A stretch of 64,000 nt of DNA from Candidatus Colimorpha pelethequi (GTDB lineage Bacteria > Bacteroidota > Bacteroidia > Bacteroidales > P3): positions 1 to 64,000 of the forward strand of contig JAGHVO010000065.1 of the NCBI GenBank assembly GCA_018064245.1. Direction: 5' to 3'. Every line of letters starts with the position of its first letter. Position 1 is the stretch's first letter. The position numbers and the translations under genes are program-made. The notes beneath the pieces are model-generated. The model was given only the letters and a program-made list of their open reading frames with translations, ran no database searches and had not been told where the DNA came from. Positions 1 through 9,128 of the stretch are shown in pieces.

Positions 1-125
1 TTTATCGCCGTGGGGGGGTTTTTTTGTTTTGTTGATGGTTTTTTTTTGTTTTTATAAATAATTTTTTTTTTTTTTTTTTAAAAAAAATACCGCGCGGGCC
101 CCACCCCCCCCCCCCCCGCCTCTAT
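1..125. other. Low-complexity window edge, probable assembly artefact
   Basis: The stretch is almost entirely homopolymer runs: G7, long T runs, A8, and C tracts joined by a GC-only patch. It is unlike the normally mixed sequence that begins around 126. No gene, promoter or terminator can be supported here. The most economical reading is a poor-quality contig end, not biology. The true sequence downstream of the kinase gene is therefore unknown. Confidence 0.6.
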
Positions 126-145
126 TGACAATTGCTAATTTGGAA

Positions 146-2599
146 TTATATCTTCAGCTTTTCATCATCTTTTTTGTCGTCATCGTCGCCATAGCCGTAA
201 CCATATCCATAGCCGTAACCGTAACCATAGCCGTAACCATATCCATAACCGTAACCGTAACCATAGCCGTATCCGTAACCATGTTTTCTTTGGTAGCGAT
301 TTGGTTTTTCGTAAATGACATCATTCAAGACGATACTCATCGACGGGAAGTTATTGTTGGCATACATGTTTTCGATATCGGCCAGACCTCTCTTGTCGAA
401 TGAACGAGCTCTAATGACGAAGAGGGTACTATCGGCAATACGTTTGATAATGCCGGCATCAACAACCAAGCCTGCAGGAACGCAATCCAAGAAGATGTAG
501 TCATATTCTTTTCTCAGTTCTTCCATCATAGCGTCCAATCTGTTACCGCTGAGTAATTCAGCGGGGTTGGGAGGAATGGGACCCGAGAAAAGTCCGTCGA
601 TATTGTCGGTAATACAATTGTGTTTGATGAGAGACCTGAAATCGTCTGTCTTGCCAGCCAGATAGTTGGAAAGTCCTGGTTCGCGGCGACTGCTGATTCT
701 CTTGGTCAAAGAACCTTTTCTCAAGTCAAGGTCAATCAAAAGAACTTTCTTTCCTGACGTTGCAAAACTGGCTCCTAAATTCGTCGAGACAAAAGTCTTT
801 CCTGAAGCAGGGAACATAGAAGTAATCATAATTACCTTGTTCTTCTGTTCCACATCGCCCATGTATTCGATATTTGTTCGAAGCATTCTGAATGATTCAG
901 AGATGGGGTCGTGAGTGTTGCTGATGACAACAATATCGCGTTGGTCGGTTTTGTCTTTTGCAGGAATTTCGCATAAGAACGGCGCGTTCGTTCCGGCTTC
1001 AACATCTCGGTGGGTCTTGACTTTAGTGTCAAGAAGTCGACGAATAAAGAAGAATGCAATGGGAATGGCCATGCCTAACAAAATACCCAACATTATGGTC
1101 TTCTTTTCATTCGGAAATACATGTGAAGGATTAACACGTGCTGCATCAATGACTTTGGCATTGCCTTCAATGGCGGGTTGAGAAATCATAAGTTCCTCAC
1201 GTCTGGAAAGAAGGGCCAAGTATAGTTGTTCCTTGATTTTTTGAATACGTCCAACACTGTCAATGTAAACTTGTTTTTGTGGAACAAGTTGCATTTTTGC
1301 CGCGTTGGAATTGATTATGCCCTTTGCGCCATTTATGCGTTCTTTGAGGATGTCAATGTAGTTTGCCAACAATAAATCCAAGTTGTATTTCAATGCCGAT
1401 TGTTCTTGGATCATATTTTTGACAACAGGATTGTTCGAGGTTTGGGCGTTTTCGTATTTGCCAATCTTCAGAACCAAATCATTAAACTGTTTGATGACAC
1501 TCATCACATTGGCATCATCAATCTCAGTAGTAATGGGAATCAACTTATTGTCATCATTGTTTTTGTTGACTTGGGTCAAATAACGAGCCAATGCCATTTG
1601 GCGTTGTAATACGTCAATTTCTTCGGAAGTCTTGATAGAGGTGTTGATGTAATTCTGTCCTAACGCATCGATGTCCAACAATTGATTATTGCGCTTAAAC
1701 GATGCGATTTCAGACTCTTTTGATACGAGTTCCCTGTCAAGGAGTGACATACGTTCATTGATGTAGTCGTATGTGTTTGCAATGATGCGTTTTTTGTCGT
1801 TGATGGCGTCATTGTTGTATACGGCAATCACTTCGTTCAAAATATCAGCTGCTCTTTGGGCGGATTTGTCTTGAATCGATAGTGATACCATTGTGTTGTC
1901 ATTTTGGTTAGAGACACTTAATTGACTTCTATAAATGTCCGCCGCATCCATGGCAGGACAGTTTTTTACTGTAATTGGAATATTGTAGTATTCATCTGTT
2001 AAATACCAAGTAGGTTCCACAATAATGCGACCTTCAGGAGTGGGAATCGTGTCGATGAAACGTGCCACAAAAGGCTTGTATCCTGCGTTATGAACCTTGA
2101 TGAATTTTTTGTCTAAAGGAGTGATCGTGAGTGTTTGGTAGCGACCATCACCATTGTCAATAAACTGAACGCGAATAGGACTGTCTCTATAAAGGTCTTT
2201 TTCACGTTTCATGTATTTGGTTTTTGCAAGATATGTCGTGTTGATTCCGAGATTGCTAACAACCTCAAACATTGTGGTTTTTGAGGTAAGCAACAACATC
2301 TCGTTGTTGATGGGGCTGTTGTATAGCTGTCGGTCGATAATGCTACGACCTACGGCTTCTCTATAAGAAGTACTCGAATTTGCTGTGCTGCTTTTGATAA
2401 GGATGCGTGCATTGCTGGTATATATTCTATCTTGCTGTTTTACATAGATGTATGCAATGGCTGCGCCCAAAATAGCAAACAAAATCAACCAATACCAATT
2501 CTGGAGAATGAGGAACAATACATCCTTGACGTGGAATGCATTCGCTTTTTTCTCTTCCAGAAAAGCGGCTTCTTCGGTTTCAATATGGTTATCGCTCAT
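146..2599 (-). CDS. wzc: Wzc-like polysaccharide co-polymerase / BY-kinase with (GY)15 tail
   Basis: Inner-membrane chain-length regulator and autophosphorylating tyrosine kinase for polysaccharide export, 817 aa. A Wzz-type region is framed by membrane segments near residues 33-52 and 503-520, with a long, partly coiled-coil periplasmic part between them. The cytoplasmic BY-kinase domain shows Walker A (PASGKT, ends near 602), Walker A' (LLIDLD, near 620) and Walker B (YIFLDC, near 700). The C-terminus is unusual: fifteen alternating Tyr-Gly pairs (residues about 774-804) followed by an acidic/basic end (DDDDKKDD). BY-kinases normally carry a C-terminal tyrosine cluster that neighbouring subunits phosphorylate in trans; here it appears as a perfect dipeptide repeat. 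The gene lies 6 bp after wza, so the pair probably forms the envelope channel unit. Kinase identity is secure; the role of the GY tail is inferred. Confidence 0.93.
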   Translation of the reverse strand: MSDNHIETEEAAFLEEKKANAFHVKDVLFLILQNWYWLILFAILGAAIAYIYVKQQDRIYTSNARILIKSSTANSSTSYREAVGRSIIDRQLYNSPINNEMLLLTSKTTMFEVVSNLGINTTYLAKTKYMKREKDLYRDSPIRVQFIDNGDGRYQTLTITPLDKKFIKVHNAGYKPFVARFIDTIPTPEGRIIVEPTWYLTDEYYNIPITVKNCPAMDAADIYRSQLSVSNQNDNTMVSLSIQDKSAQRAADILNEVIAVYNNDAINDKKRIIANTYDYINERMSLLDRELVSKESEIASFKRNNQLLDIDALGQNYINTSIKTSEEIDVLQRQMALARYLTQVNKNNDDNKLIPITTEIDDANVMSVIKQFNDLVLKIGKYENAQTSNNPVVKNMIQEQSALKYNLDLLLANYIDILKERINGAKGIINSNAAKMQLVPQKQVYIDSVGRIQKIKEQLYLALLSRREELMISQPAIEGNAKVIDAARVNPSHVFPNEKKTIMLGILLGMAIPIAFFFIRRLLDTKVKTHRDVEAGTNAPFLCEIPAKDKTDQRDIVVISNTHDPISESFRMLRTNIEYMGDVEQKNKVIMITSMFPASGKTFVSTNLGASFATSGKKVLLIDLDLRKGSLTKRISSRREPGLSNYLAGKTDDFRSLIKHNCITDNIDGLFSGPIPPNPAELLSGNRLDAMMEELRKEYDYIFLDCVPAGLVVDAGIIKRIADSTLFVIRARSFDKRGLADIENMYANNNFPSMSIVLNDVIYEKPNRYQRKHGYGYGYGYGYGYGYGYGYGYGYGYGYGYGYGDDDDKKDDEKLKI
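188..280 (-). repeat. Tandem Gly-Tyr codon repeat within wzc
   Basis: Thirty-one codons encode Gly followed by fifteen Tyr-Gly pairs. Tyr alternates between TAT and TAC and Gly between GGT, GGC and GGA. The protein repeat is perfect but the DNA is only a degenerate 6-bp repeat. That suggests selection on the peptide, while recombination or slippage could still change copy number in 6-bp (in-frame) steps. Confidence 0.9.
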
Positions 2600-2605
2600 G
2601 GTGTG

Positions 2606-3412
2606 TTAGTATTGTTGTTGGTTGTTGAGGGTAAGGTACACTAAAATAGAAGTTGCAAGGGAGGCAAAGGAGGTTATTGATGTAATCCAAGAAAGGGTGG
2701 TGTTCCAATTGTCACGAGCAAATTTGACTCTTCTGTACTCTGTGATAATGATGTCATTTTGTTGCAACATAAAGTAGGGGTCATTGAAAACCTCGGAGGA
2801 GCGAGGATCAAGATATCGTAAGGTCATTTTCCCATTCACCTCTCTCATCACTCCTACTTTGCTCCTTTTGGTATAGTCGTTCAATCCGCCAGAAAGTGCC
2901 AAGGCTTCCAAAAAGGTACAACGTTCGTTGTTGATGGTAATGGTTTTGCTGCCGGATGCTCCCAAGAAGAATATCTTAAAGTTGGCGAATCTAACCTGAA
3001 TGAGTGGATCGGTCAGATAACCTTCTTGCTTGAGAAGGGAAGCGATTGTGTCTTGGATTTTCAAGCGAGTAAGTCCTGCAACATGCACATCTCCCAAGAC
3101 TGGGATTTGGATGTTGCCATTAATGTCAACCAGGTAGGTTTGCATTGATTGACCTCCCGTATAGCCAAAATTATTAGTTTGACTGATATTAAAAGGTTGC
3201 GCCAATTCGGGGTTGCGTTGACTGAATACATGAATGAATAGTTCGTCGTAGGGGGAGACTACGGCTTCAAATCGGTTTTCCAATTCGATTTGGCTCTCAG
3301 GCGTCATGTCTTGCAAATAATTAACCTTCCTAGGTGTTACGCAAGAGGTTGCTAATACTAATAAAGTAATGGCAATTAGGAAAATCCGTGATGTTTTATT
3401 CTGTCTTTTCAT
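2606..3412 (-). CDS. wza: Wza-like outer-membrane polysaccharide export lipoprotein
   Basis: Outer-membrane polysaccharide exporter of the OPX/Wza family, 268 aa. The N-terminus is a lipoprotein signal: basic start, hydrophobic core and lipobox LATSC with the lipidated Cys at residue 24. A polysaccharide-export domain follows (SPYDELFIHVFSQRNPE, then VDINGNIQIPVLGDVHVAG), and then one SLBB-type region (FLGASGSKTITI). A C-terminal hydrophobic stretch (about 240-262) may be the outer-membrane helix or anchor. It is shorter than E. coli Wza (about 380 aa), as is common in Bacteroidota. A TATCTTTG promoter element sits 18 bp upstream, so wza-wzc can be expressed apart from the long operon. Confidence 0.92.
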   Translation of the reverse strand: MKRQNKTSRIFLIAITLLVLATSCVTPRKVNYLQDMTPESQIELENRFEAVVSPYDELFIHVFSQRNPELAQPFNISQTNNFGYTGGQSMQTYLVDINGNIQIPVLGDVHVAGLTRLKIQDTIASLLKQEGYLTDPLIQVRFANFKIFFLGASGSKTITINNERCTFLEALALSGGLNDYTKRSKVGVMREVNGKMTLRYLDPRSSEVFNDPYFMLQQNDIIITEYRRVKFARDNWNTTLSWITSITSFASLATSILVYLTLNNQQQY

Positions 3413-3429
3413 AATCTGAAATTAATGTG

Positions 3430-3437
3430 CAAAGATA
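3430..3437 (-). promoter_or_regulatory. Bacteroidota-type promoter (-7 TATCTTTG) for wza-wzc
   Basis: Read on the minus strand the site is TATCTTTG, matching the Bacteroidota -7 consensus TAnnTTTG, just before the wza start. The -33 TTTG box is not clear. The predicted transcript start is about 10 nt before the ATG, giving a very short leader. The site lies in the 40-bp gap after the deacetylase-like gene. Confidence 0.55.
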
Positions 3438-3452
3438 CGAATTTTATTTGAA

Positions 3453-4193
3453 TTATTGTCGCTGATTTGCTTTGTTCTTAACGAGGATTCTCTTGATAAT
3501 GTTTTTGGTATTTTGCAAAAGCATTTCTATTGTCCAGTCAACAATATTGTCAGACCAGCGCTGTGGATGTGTGGTCATCATTATATCATGAGGAAATATG
3601 GAGTTGTGTATGGCACTAATGATATCATTTGAAGTATGATAAGTGAGCTTTTTCTGTAGCCAGATGTCTTGGTAGACGGGAATTTTGTCTCGCACGCTGA
3701 CTTTGTATCCATCCCACCGTCTTCCCGTATCGGTAATATAGAATGTTTTGGAAAAATCCGTGTCCAAATATGGTTCGAAAGTAATTCCAAGCTCTTTGTA
3801 ACTGTATTTCTTCCATAAATCTTTGCTATCCCACGGCGATTTTGGGCTTCCATGCATACAGATGCTTTCTACAGGAACGATTGTTCGTAAACGTTGCAGG
3901 TTTTTGCAGAAATCCTCGTAAGCGGCATCGATGTTTCCTTTGCAGGTGGTCAGCGATTCGTAATGATAACCTATTTCGTGTCCTAGAGAGGCGATTTCCT
4001 TGATAATGCCTTCGTTCCAACTTTCGGGGACTGCGCGGAAATAATAAATGGCTTTCCATCCCAACTCATGTTCAATGCGTGCAGTCTTCAAACTGTTTTG
4101 AGGCTTTTTGTCCACATCGTGCCGAAGGATTACATTGCCATAATCCTTTAGAGCGACTAAAAGTTCTCTGTATTTTTTGAGCGTAAAGTCCAT
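3453..4193 (-). CDS. Polysaccharide deacetylase-like protein
   Basis: 246-aa protein with a NodB-like arrangement. An early HDVD motif (residues about 24-27) would supply the catalytic base and metal ligands, and HEIGYHYE (about 71-78) resembles the metal-binding H-x-H region. A later MHGSPKSPWD stretch may be another active-site loop. No signal peptide is seen, so it may act on a cytoplasmic or membrane-bound precursor. It starts directly at the stop of the DUF354 gene (no gap), which indicates coupling. Substrate unknown; removal of an N-acetyl group from a sugar is the natural guess. Confidence 0.65.
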   Translation of the reverse strand: MDFTLKKYRELLVALKDYGNVILRHDVDKKPQNSLKTARIEHELGWKAIYYFRAVPESWNEGIIKEIASLGHEIGYHYESLTTCKGNIDAAYEDFCKNLQRLRTIVPVESICMHGSPKSPWDSKDLWKKYSYKELGITFEPYLDTDFSKTFYITDTGRRWDGYKVSVRDKIPVYQDIWLQKKLTYHTSNDIISAIHNSIFPHDIMMTTHPQRWSDNIVDWTIEMLLQNTKNIIKRILVKNKANQRQ

Positions 4194-5282
4194 CTATTTG
4201 AATTGATATTGTATTTGGGGATTGTCCAAGAATGACTGTTTGCTTTTGGGATAGTTTTCGATGAACCATGTAAAGAAAGCGGTAGTGTCAATATTGTCTT
4301 TTAAAAAGCGATTGCGTTTGGTTTCCCAAATGGCTTTGAGGTTGGGTGTTTCCAATAATTTGTGTGTGTGGTCGTAGAATTTCTCAAAATCATTAGGATG
4401 GTATGCGTAGCAAAGGTCATATTGTTGCTCCAGCATATTGGGCACGGACAATTTCCCGGCAAAAGTGTTGCATTTTAATGCGGGCACACCCAACAAAGCC
4501 GCCTCTGTGGTCATGGTTTGGCTGTCGCCCAAGAAAAGCGATGCATATGCCATTAGAGAGTGTATTTCTTCAGGCGGTACAGGTAGTCGGTAATTCTCAA
4601 ATTCGGGTTCGATAGGTTTTTCGGAGGTAATGATCACTCTTCCGTATTTTGAAAGGAGATTAATCAATCTTCGTTTTTGTTCCAAGGAAAGACCTTCCTG
4701 ACCAACATCATGGTGTCCCTTGAAAGCCACGAAGCGCATGATGAAGAATTTGTCTTTTGGAGTGAGTCCCGCTTTCTCTAAGATGCTTGGGTCTGGAACA
4801 AAGCGATTAGGGTGGAGATAGGCTAATTCATGAGTTCCCGAATAGTATAAAGCATTTGGGGTTTTTCGAGAAATACATTTGGGCGTAAAGACGATATCTG
4901 TCAATGGGTGACAGTATTTTACCACAAGTTTTTCTGCGGCATCATCGTCGTCGTCAAAATTGATGGAAACCATTTTTGTGAGACGGGAAACATGTGACAG
5001 TACAATGCCAGAACTCAGTCCGATATCAATTTTGTGCTTTCTCACAAATCGAAGCAATGCCAAGTCTTGATGAAGTACTGTCTGCGCTTTTCCCCACAGA
5101 GAGTCCTTCTTTCCTCCCAAATCGATATAAGGAGTCATTCCGTACGTCGCCATCAATCGTTTCGCAATGGGTATGTCGCGGACAGAATAGAAGAGATTGT
5201 GACCTTTCTTTTTGAGTTCGTAGGCGACGTTTTTGAGCAAATGGACGTGGGCGGGATGCCCAATGTCAATCAGAATATTCAT
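4194..5282 (-). CDS. DUF354 family protein, glycosyltransferase-B-like
   Basis: 362-aa protein starting [18 protein letters not shown], the typical opening of the DUF354 family found in polysaccharide and archaeal cell-surface loci. The fold resembles GT-B enzymes such as UDP-GlcNAc 2-epimerase and MurG: an N-terminal Rossmann half, then a C-terminal half with a nucleotide-sugar-site-like segment ([19 protein letters not shown], residues about 247-265). No biochemical role can be assigned from sequence. Its start overlaps the acetyltransferase stop by ATGA and its stop abuts the deacetylase start. The three are therefore likely co-translated and may tailor the same residue. Confidence 0.7.
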   Translation of the reverse strand: MNILIDIGHPAHVHLLKNVAYELKKKGHNLFYSVRDIPIAKRLMATYGMTPYIDLGGKKDSLWGKAQTVLHQDLALLRFVRKHKIDIGLSSGIVLSHVSRLTKMVSINFDDDDDAAEKLVVKYCHPLTDIVFTPKCISRKTPNALYYSGTHELAYLHPNRFVPDPSILEKAGLTPKDKFFIMRFVAFKGHHDVGQEGLSLEQKRRLINLLSKYGRVIITSEKPIEPEFENYRLPVPPEEIHSLMAYASLFLGDSQTMTTEAALLGVPALKCNTFAGKLSVPNMLEQQYDLCYAYHPNDFEKFYDHTHKLLETPNLKAIWETKRNRFLKDNIDTTAFFTWFIENYPKSKQSFLDNPQIQYQFK

Positions 5283-5740
5283 CTATTTATTTCTTTTATT
5301 ACTCTTGCAGGGTTCCCCACTGATATAGTAAAAGGAGGAACGTCTTTCGTCACCACAGCACCTGCACCAATAACAGCTCCCTCTCCAATTGTAACTCCAG
5401 GTAATACTATTACACCTGCGCCTAACCAAGCATCGTTATTAATTGTAATACACTGAGGTTTCTTTTTAACACATTTTCCAATCTTGGAAAAATTACCATG
5501 CGAAGTCAACACCAAAACACATTTGGGTCCAATTGCTACTCTATCACCAATAATCAGTTCTCCACGATGATATACATAGTTAAAGGTAATGGTAAGATCT
5601 GAAGGAAAATAAACATCGTTTCCTACACTATAACCTAAGTGTCGTAATGCTTTGACTCTAACTTTGCTGAATGGGAATCTGACCCCAAAATTGTATAAAA
5701 ACTTATTTTTACAACGAATAAATGCTTCTATAATTGTCAT
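5279..5740 (-). CDS. Hexapeptide-repeat O-acetyltransferase
   Basis: Left-handed beta-helix acetyltransferase. Hexapeptide turns such as [33 protein letters not shown] and the closing [10 protein letters not shown] are typical of the LacA/WbbJ/maltose-acetyltransferase group, which transfers acetyl from acetyl-CoA to a sugar hydroxyl. I chose the start at 5740 (MTIIEAF, 153 aa). It forms an ATGA overlap with the preceding gene, and the longer 177-codon reading would run 75 bp into that gene. The stop also forms ATGA with the DUF354 start. Acceptor sugar unknown. Confidence 0.8.
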   Translation of the reverse strand: MTIIEAFIRCKNKFLYNFGVRFPFSKVRVKALRHLGYSVGNDVYFPSDLTITFNYVYHRGELIIGDRVAIGPKCVLVLTSHGNFSKIGKCVKKKPQCITINNDAWLGAGVIVLPGVTIGEGAVIGAGAVVTKDVPPFTISVGNPARVIKEINR

Positions 5741-6741
5741 AACGTATGTTTTATAATCCAGATACCCGCCTTCCCGAGGGAAAACAATAACGGATTGCAG
5801 ATGTATTGACATCTTCCATATTCAACCAATCTTCCGCCGAAAGAAGCCTTGAAGTCGCGCACACCGTATTTCTCGCCAGGCTTCCCTGCCCCCATTAAGT
5901 CGCAATAGTTGCAGTTGTTGTTTGCCGCATATTGGATTCCAGAGTATGTGGCAAGGGTGGAAGGTCTCAATTTTTTGTATGTAATGTCATCCCCGGTCAT
6001 GAAGAGGTCGTAAACGGCATAGTTCTTGAGGCAAAAACTGATTTGTCCACCAATGATTTTCCCATCGTATTTGAGTAATAGGGTAAGGCCGAATGGCTGT
6101 TGGGCTAGCTTTTGGAAAAATTCGTAAGGATAAAGTGGTGTTTTTACGCGAGTTTTATATAAATGCTCAAGCAAGAGGTAAAACTCTCTCAACTCCTGCT
6201 CTGTGGGTTGAGAAGTGATGGTTACTCCGTTTCTGAGAGCGGAACGGATGCTTTGCATTCTTCTTTTCTCGATGTTGTGGTTCACTTCATCTTCCGAAGG
6301 CGTATCTACAATGTATCCCAAATGTGGTTCATATTTGAAACCGCATTCGATGTAATTCTTGATTCGATTGGAGTAGTCCGAAAGGTTACGCATTTCAAGA
6401 TAGATGGCTCTTTTCTTGATTTGCTTTTTGCAATTTTCCATTAATGCGGAAAAGGCTTCAGCCGATATGTCGTCGGCCAAAAGTGGACCGCCGTTGACGA
6501 TTGCCCTGCGAGAAAGGAATTGCTTTATCTTGCCACCATCTTTAAGAATGAAACCGACCACCACACCTTTGAGTTCCTTGTTTTCGGCAACGGCGGCAAC
6601 AAAAGTCTCCATAAACGACAAACTACTATAAAATTTGTAGCATTCAGGAGTTTGAAAAGCACTTTTATTGGACGAGTGTTGCAAAAGAGATTCCCATTGG
6701 CAAAGGTCGATGTCGTCGATATTTTGGAATGTTTGAGTCAT
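5737..6741 (-). CDS. FemAB/GNAT-like acyltransferase
   Basis: 334-aa protein resembling the FemAB/FemX (lipid II aminoacyltransferase) and BcsL-like GNAT double-domain family. Support comes from the N-terminal conserved stretch [14 protein letters not shown], the GGP-LLADD segment, and the C-terminal acetyltransferase core ([21 protein letters not shown] and [27 protein letters not shown]). In polysaccharide loci such proteins are thought to add amino-acyl or acyl groups to sugars. It ends in an ATGA overlap with the hexapeptide acetyltransferase and starts next to the PaaK-like ligase stop. Ligase-activated substrate could feed it, but that is inference. Confidence 0.7.
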   Translation of the reverse strand: MTQTFQNIDDIDLCQWESLLQHSSNKSAFQTPECYKFYSSLSFMETFVAAVAENKELKGVVVGFILKDGGKIKQFLSRRAIVNGGPLLADDISAEAFSALMENCKKQIKKRAIYLEMRNLSDYSNRIKNYIECGFKYEPHLGYIVDTPSEDEVNHNIEKRRMQSIRSALRNGVTITSQPTEQELREFYLLLEHLYKTRVKTPLYPYEFFQKLAQQPFGLTLLLKYDGKIIGGQISFCLKNYAVYDLFMTGDDITYKKLRPSTLATYSGIQYAANNNCNYCDLMGAGKPGEKYGVRDFKASFGGRLVEYGRCQYICNPLLFSLGKAGIWIIKHTL

Positions 6742-6742
6742 G

Positions 6743-8080
6743 CTATTTCTCTTCGATAATGGTCAATCGTTTATTGTTGTTTAATAAGGGAATTTGGTCA
6801 ACCTTTTCAACGGAAACGGTTTTTCCGAATTGTTCAGACCAATAGTTCTCCAAAAAATGTTCTGATTCTGTCGAAAATAGGGCATTGCCTACCACACGGA
6901 AAGCTATGGTTCCATCCTTCTTTTTGACCAATTGGTATGCGTCAATGGCTTCGTTGATGTTTTCGTATTTCTTTAGAAATCCCGTGAGGTCATGCACTGT
7001 GAAATATTTTCCGTTTGATTGGAGAAAAGATTCACACTCTCTTCCCATAATTCGTTTTATCATTTTGCGTGGATTTCCACAAGGACAGGGCTCTTCACAA
7101 ACTTCAACTAAATCCTGTGTGTCGTAGCGCAAAAAGGGATGGGCAAAATTCCATAAGTCGGTGGAAACGACCCTGCCGATGCCATTCGACACAGGATTGT
7201 TATCCTTGTCCAATACTTCGGTGATGCCAAATTCCTCGCTGACATGATAATAGTTGCATTGCGGACTTTGGGAAACGTTGGCATTGCCTTCGCAACTATA
7301 GGAATCTATGATTTTACATCCGAAAGCGTTTTCGATTGTTTCCCGATAATCTTCCGACAAAGTTGAGCCTGTTGTGAAGATGTATTTGGGACGGTGATGA
7401 AAATCATTGCACGTCTTTTTGTATTGAGCCAACAAGTATAAAGGGAGAGGGTAGGAGCGAATATACAGGGGTTTGCTGCTTTCGATCTTTTCCAATGTCG
7501 CTCTCAAGTCTTTCTCTTCTACGTTAGAAAAAGAAATGAGGATGGAGTTGTTCGTGAAATCTTGGAGCTTTTTCTTCCAGCTAGTGCGTTCGCTGTTTGC
7601 GATTTTCACATAACGATCACCTAGGCGATATCCTGTATTATACCAAGTCTGTAGCTTGGCTGCCAGATTCATCGAATTTTCCTCTTTGGTAGTATAAAAG
7701 GAAACAGGTTCCCCAGTTGAGCCGCCAGAGCGTTGCAACACTCGTTCTTTTTCAGGGAACCCTATTGCGGTAAAACGTTCCAAACCTTCCTCTCGCATGA
7801 TGGATTTGTCCACAATAGGAATTTTGTAGAGATCCTCTTTAGTTTGAATGTCATTGTAGGAAAGTCCAATCTTGGTGAAAAGATCTCTATAGTAAGGCAC
7901 ATTGGTCGCGGCTTGCTTAACCAACATTCGTAACCGCTCATTTTGATAGGCGTCAAGTTGTTCTCGAGTCCAAGATTTGGTTTCCCGCAAGAACTTCATA
8001 AATCTCGCAGTGCACTGATGTAGTGCAAGATCGCTTAAATTGAGGAAAAGACCTTCGGATAAATAGTTGCGGAAAGACAT
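6743..8080 (-). CDS. PaaK/CapK-like adenylate-forming ligase
   Basis: About 445 aa, related to phenylacetate-CoA ligase and the capsule-locus protein CapK. It shows the phosphate-binding loop RSGGSTGEP (residues about 117-125), a second nucleotide motif FTTGSTLSE, and DSYSCEGNANVSQ where the family has the adenine-binding Y-x-x-x-E segment. The C-terminal lid domain is also present. The family activates a carboxylic acid as acyl-AMP, then transfers it to a thiol or amine. I prefer the ATG at 8080; the longer reading begins with TTG. The FemAB-like neighbour could accept the activated acyl group. Substrate unknown. Confidence 0.8.
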   Translation of the reverse strand: MSFRNYLSEGLFLNLSDLALHQCTARFMKFLRETKSWTREQLDAYQNERLRMLVKQAATNVPYYRDLFTKIGLSYNDIQTKEDLYKIPIVDKSIMREEGLERFTAIGFPEKERVLQRSGGSTGEPVSFYTTKEENSMNLAAKLQTWYNTGYRLGDRYVKIANSERTSWKKKLQDFTNNSILISFSNVEEKDLRATLEKIESSKPLYIRSYPLPLYLLAQYKKTCNDFHHRPKYIFTTGSTLSEDYRETIENAFGCKIIDSYSCEGNANVSQSPQCNYYHVSEEFGITEVLDKDNNPVSNGIGRVVSTDLWNFAHPFLRYDTQDLVEVCEEPCPCGNPRKMIKRIMGRECESFLQSNGKYFTVHDLTGFLKKYENINEAIDAYQLVKKKDGTIAFRVVGNALFSTESEHFLENYWSEQFGKTVSVEKVDQIPLLNNNKRLTIIEEK

Positions 8081-8126
8081 ATGGTTCAATAAAAAAAAGC
8101 TTTAGAATGTAGCGTGTGTATTATTG

Positions 8127-9128
8127 TTAGTAGTTGTATGCTTGGAATAACATCGGTTTGACATTTCCCCAAGTGTATTTCCATAATGAGTCGTTCGCAG
8201 ATTGAGTCATTGAGAGTGTTTGTTCGGGAGATTTGACGGCAAAAATCATTTTTTCGGCTAATTGCTGTGGGTTGTCGGATTCGAAAAGCAAACCGTTTTT
8301 CCCGTCTTCAATCATGTAGGGAATTCCTCCCACATTGCTGGAAATCACCAAAAGACCAGCATTAAATGCTTCCAACAACGAAACGGGCATATTGTCGATA
8401 GTGGGGGCGGAAAGCATGATATAGGATCGGTCAAGGTATTCGTAGATTTGGGAATTGTTCACCCTTCCAGTAAATGTAACGTCGGAAATATCGTTTTGTG
8501 CGACAAATTGCTCCAATATCTCCCTTTGAGAACCACCTCCGACAATCAGCAATGTGGCTTCTGGTATATTTTTCTTGACCAATTGGAACGCTTTTAAGAT
8601 ACACGGAATGTTGTATAATGGCTCCAAAGACCGAATGCTGATAAAGTTGGGCTTGATGCTTATCCTTTCTCGAAATTTCCCTTTGTCAAATTCAATGATA
8701 TTGGGAATAATGGTATAGGGAATGTCAAATTTGTCGAAAATCTCTCCCAAAAATCCAGAGAGGACAATGTTTGTATCAGTCTTTGTCAGGAAAAATCGAA
8801 CAAAACGATGGCGCTTTTCAAAAAAAGCCAATCCGCCACCGCCATGGTAGGTGAGTACGATTCGTCTTTTTAGCAATTTCCCAATTGTGATGCCCATTAC
8901 GGCAGAGAGAAAACCTCCATAGGAGCATGTATGGATGTGGAACACATCGTAATGCTTTCCTATTGAGGCCAATTTGAAAAATGCTTTCAGTCGGTACCAA
9001 GTAGACCCCTTGACGCTGAAAATGGCATTGTTGATGCCTTCTTTGTCAAGGCAAGCGTGAATCTTTTCAACTTGTCCTGAAATGCCGCCAGTTCCTGGTT
9101 TGAAATTGGCTATTTGAAGAACGTTCAT
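8127..9128 (-). CDS. GT4 family glycosyltransferase
   Basis: 333-aa GT-B enzyme, retaining GT4 family. The N-terminal half has the glycine-rich acceptor-side loop (KPGTGGISGQVEK). The C-terminal half has a nucleotide-sugar-binding stretch (ISIRSLEPLYNIPCILKAF) and the diagnostic E-x7-E region (EAFNAGLLVISSNVGGIP, residues about 253-270) that contacts the donor diphosphate and sugar. No membrane segment, so it is expected on the cytoplasmic face. Its ATG overlaps the stop of the membrane protein upstream by one base. Donor and acceptor cannot be read from sequence. Confidence 0.88.
   Translation of the reverse strand: MNVLQIANFKPGTGGISGQVEKIHACLDKEGINNAIFSVKGSTWYRLKAFFKLASIGKHYDVFHIHTCSYGGFLSAVMGITIGKLLKRRIVLTYHGGGGLAFFEKRHRFVRFFLTKTDTNIVLSGFLGEIFDKFDIPYTIIPNIIEFDKGKFRERISIKPNFISIRSLEPLYNIPCILKAFQLVKKNIPEATLLIVGGGSQREILEQFVAQNDISDVTFTGRVNNSQIYEYLDRSYIMLSAPTIDNMPVSLLEAFNAGLLVISSNVGGIPYMIEDGKNGLLFESDNPQQLAEKMIFAVKSPEQTLSMTQSANDSLWKYTWGNVKPMLFQAYNY

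Noticed and set aside
125..403. 92-codon plus-strand frame rich in Val, Thr, Ile and Ala
   Set aside because: It is the antisense of the GY-repeat end of wzc; its composition is a by-product of the repeat.
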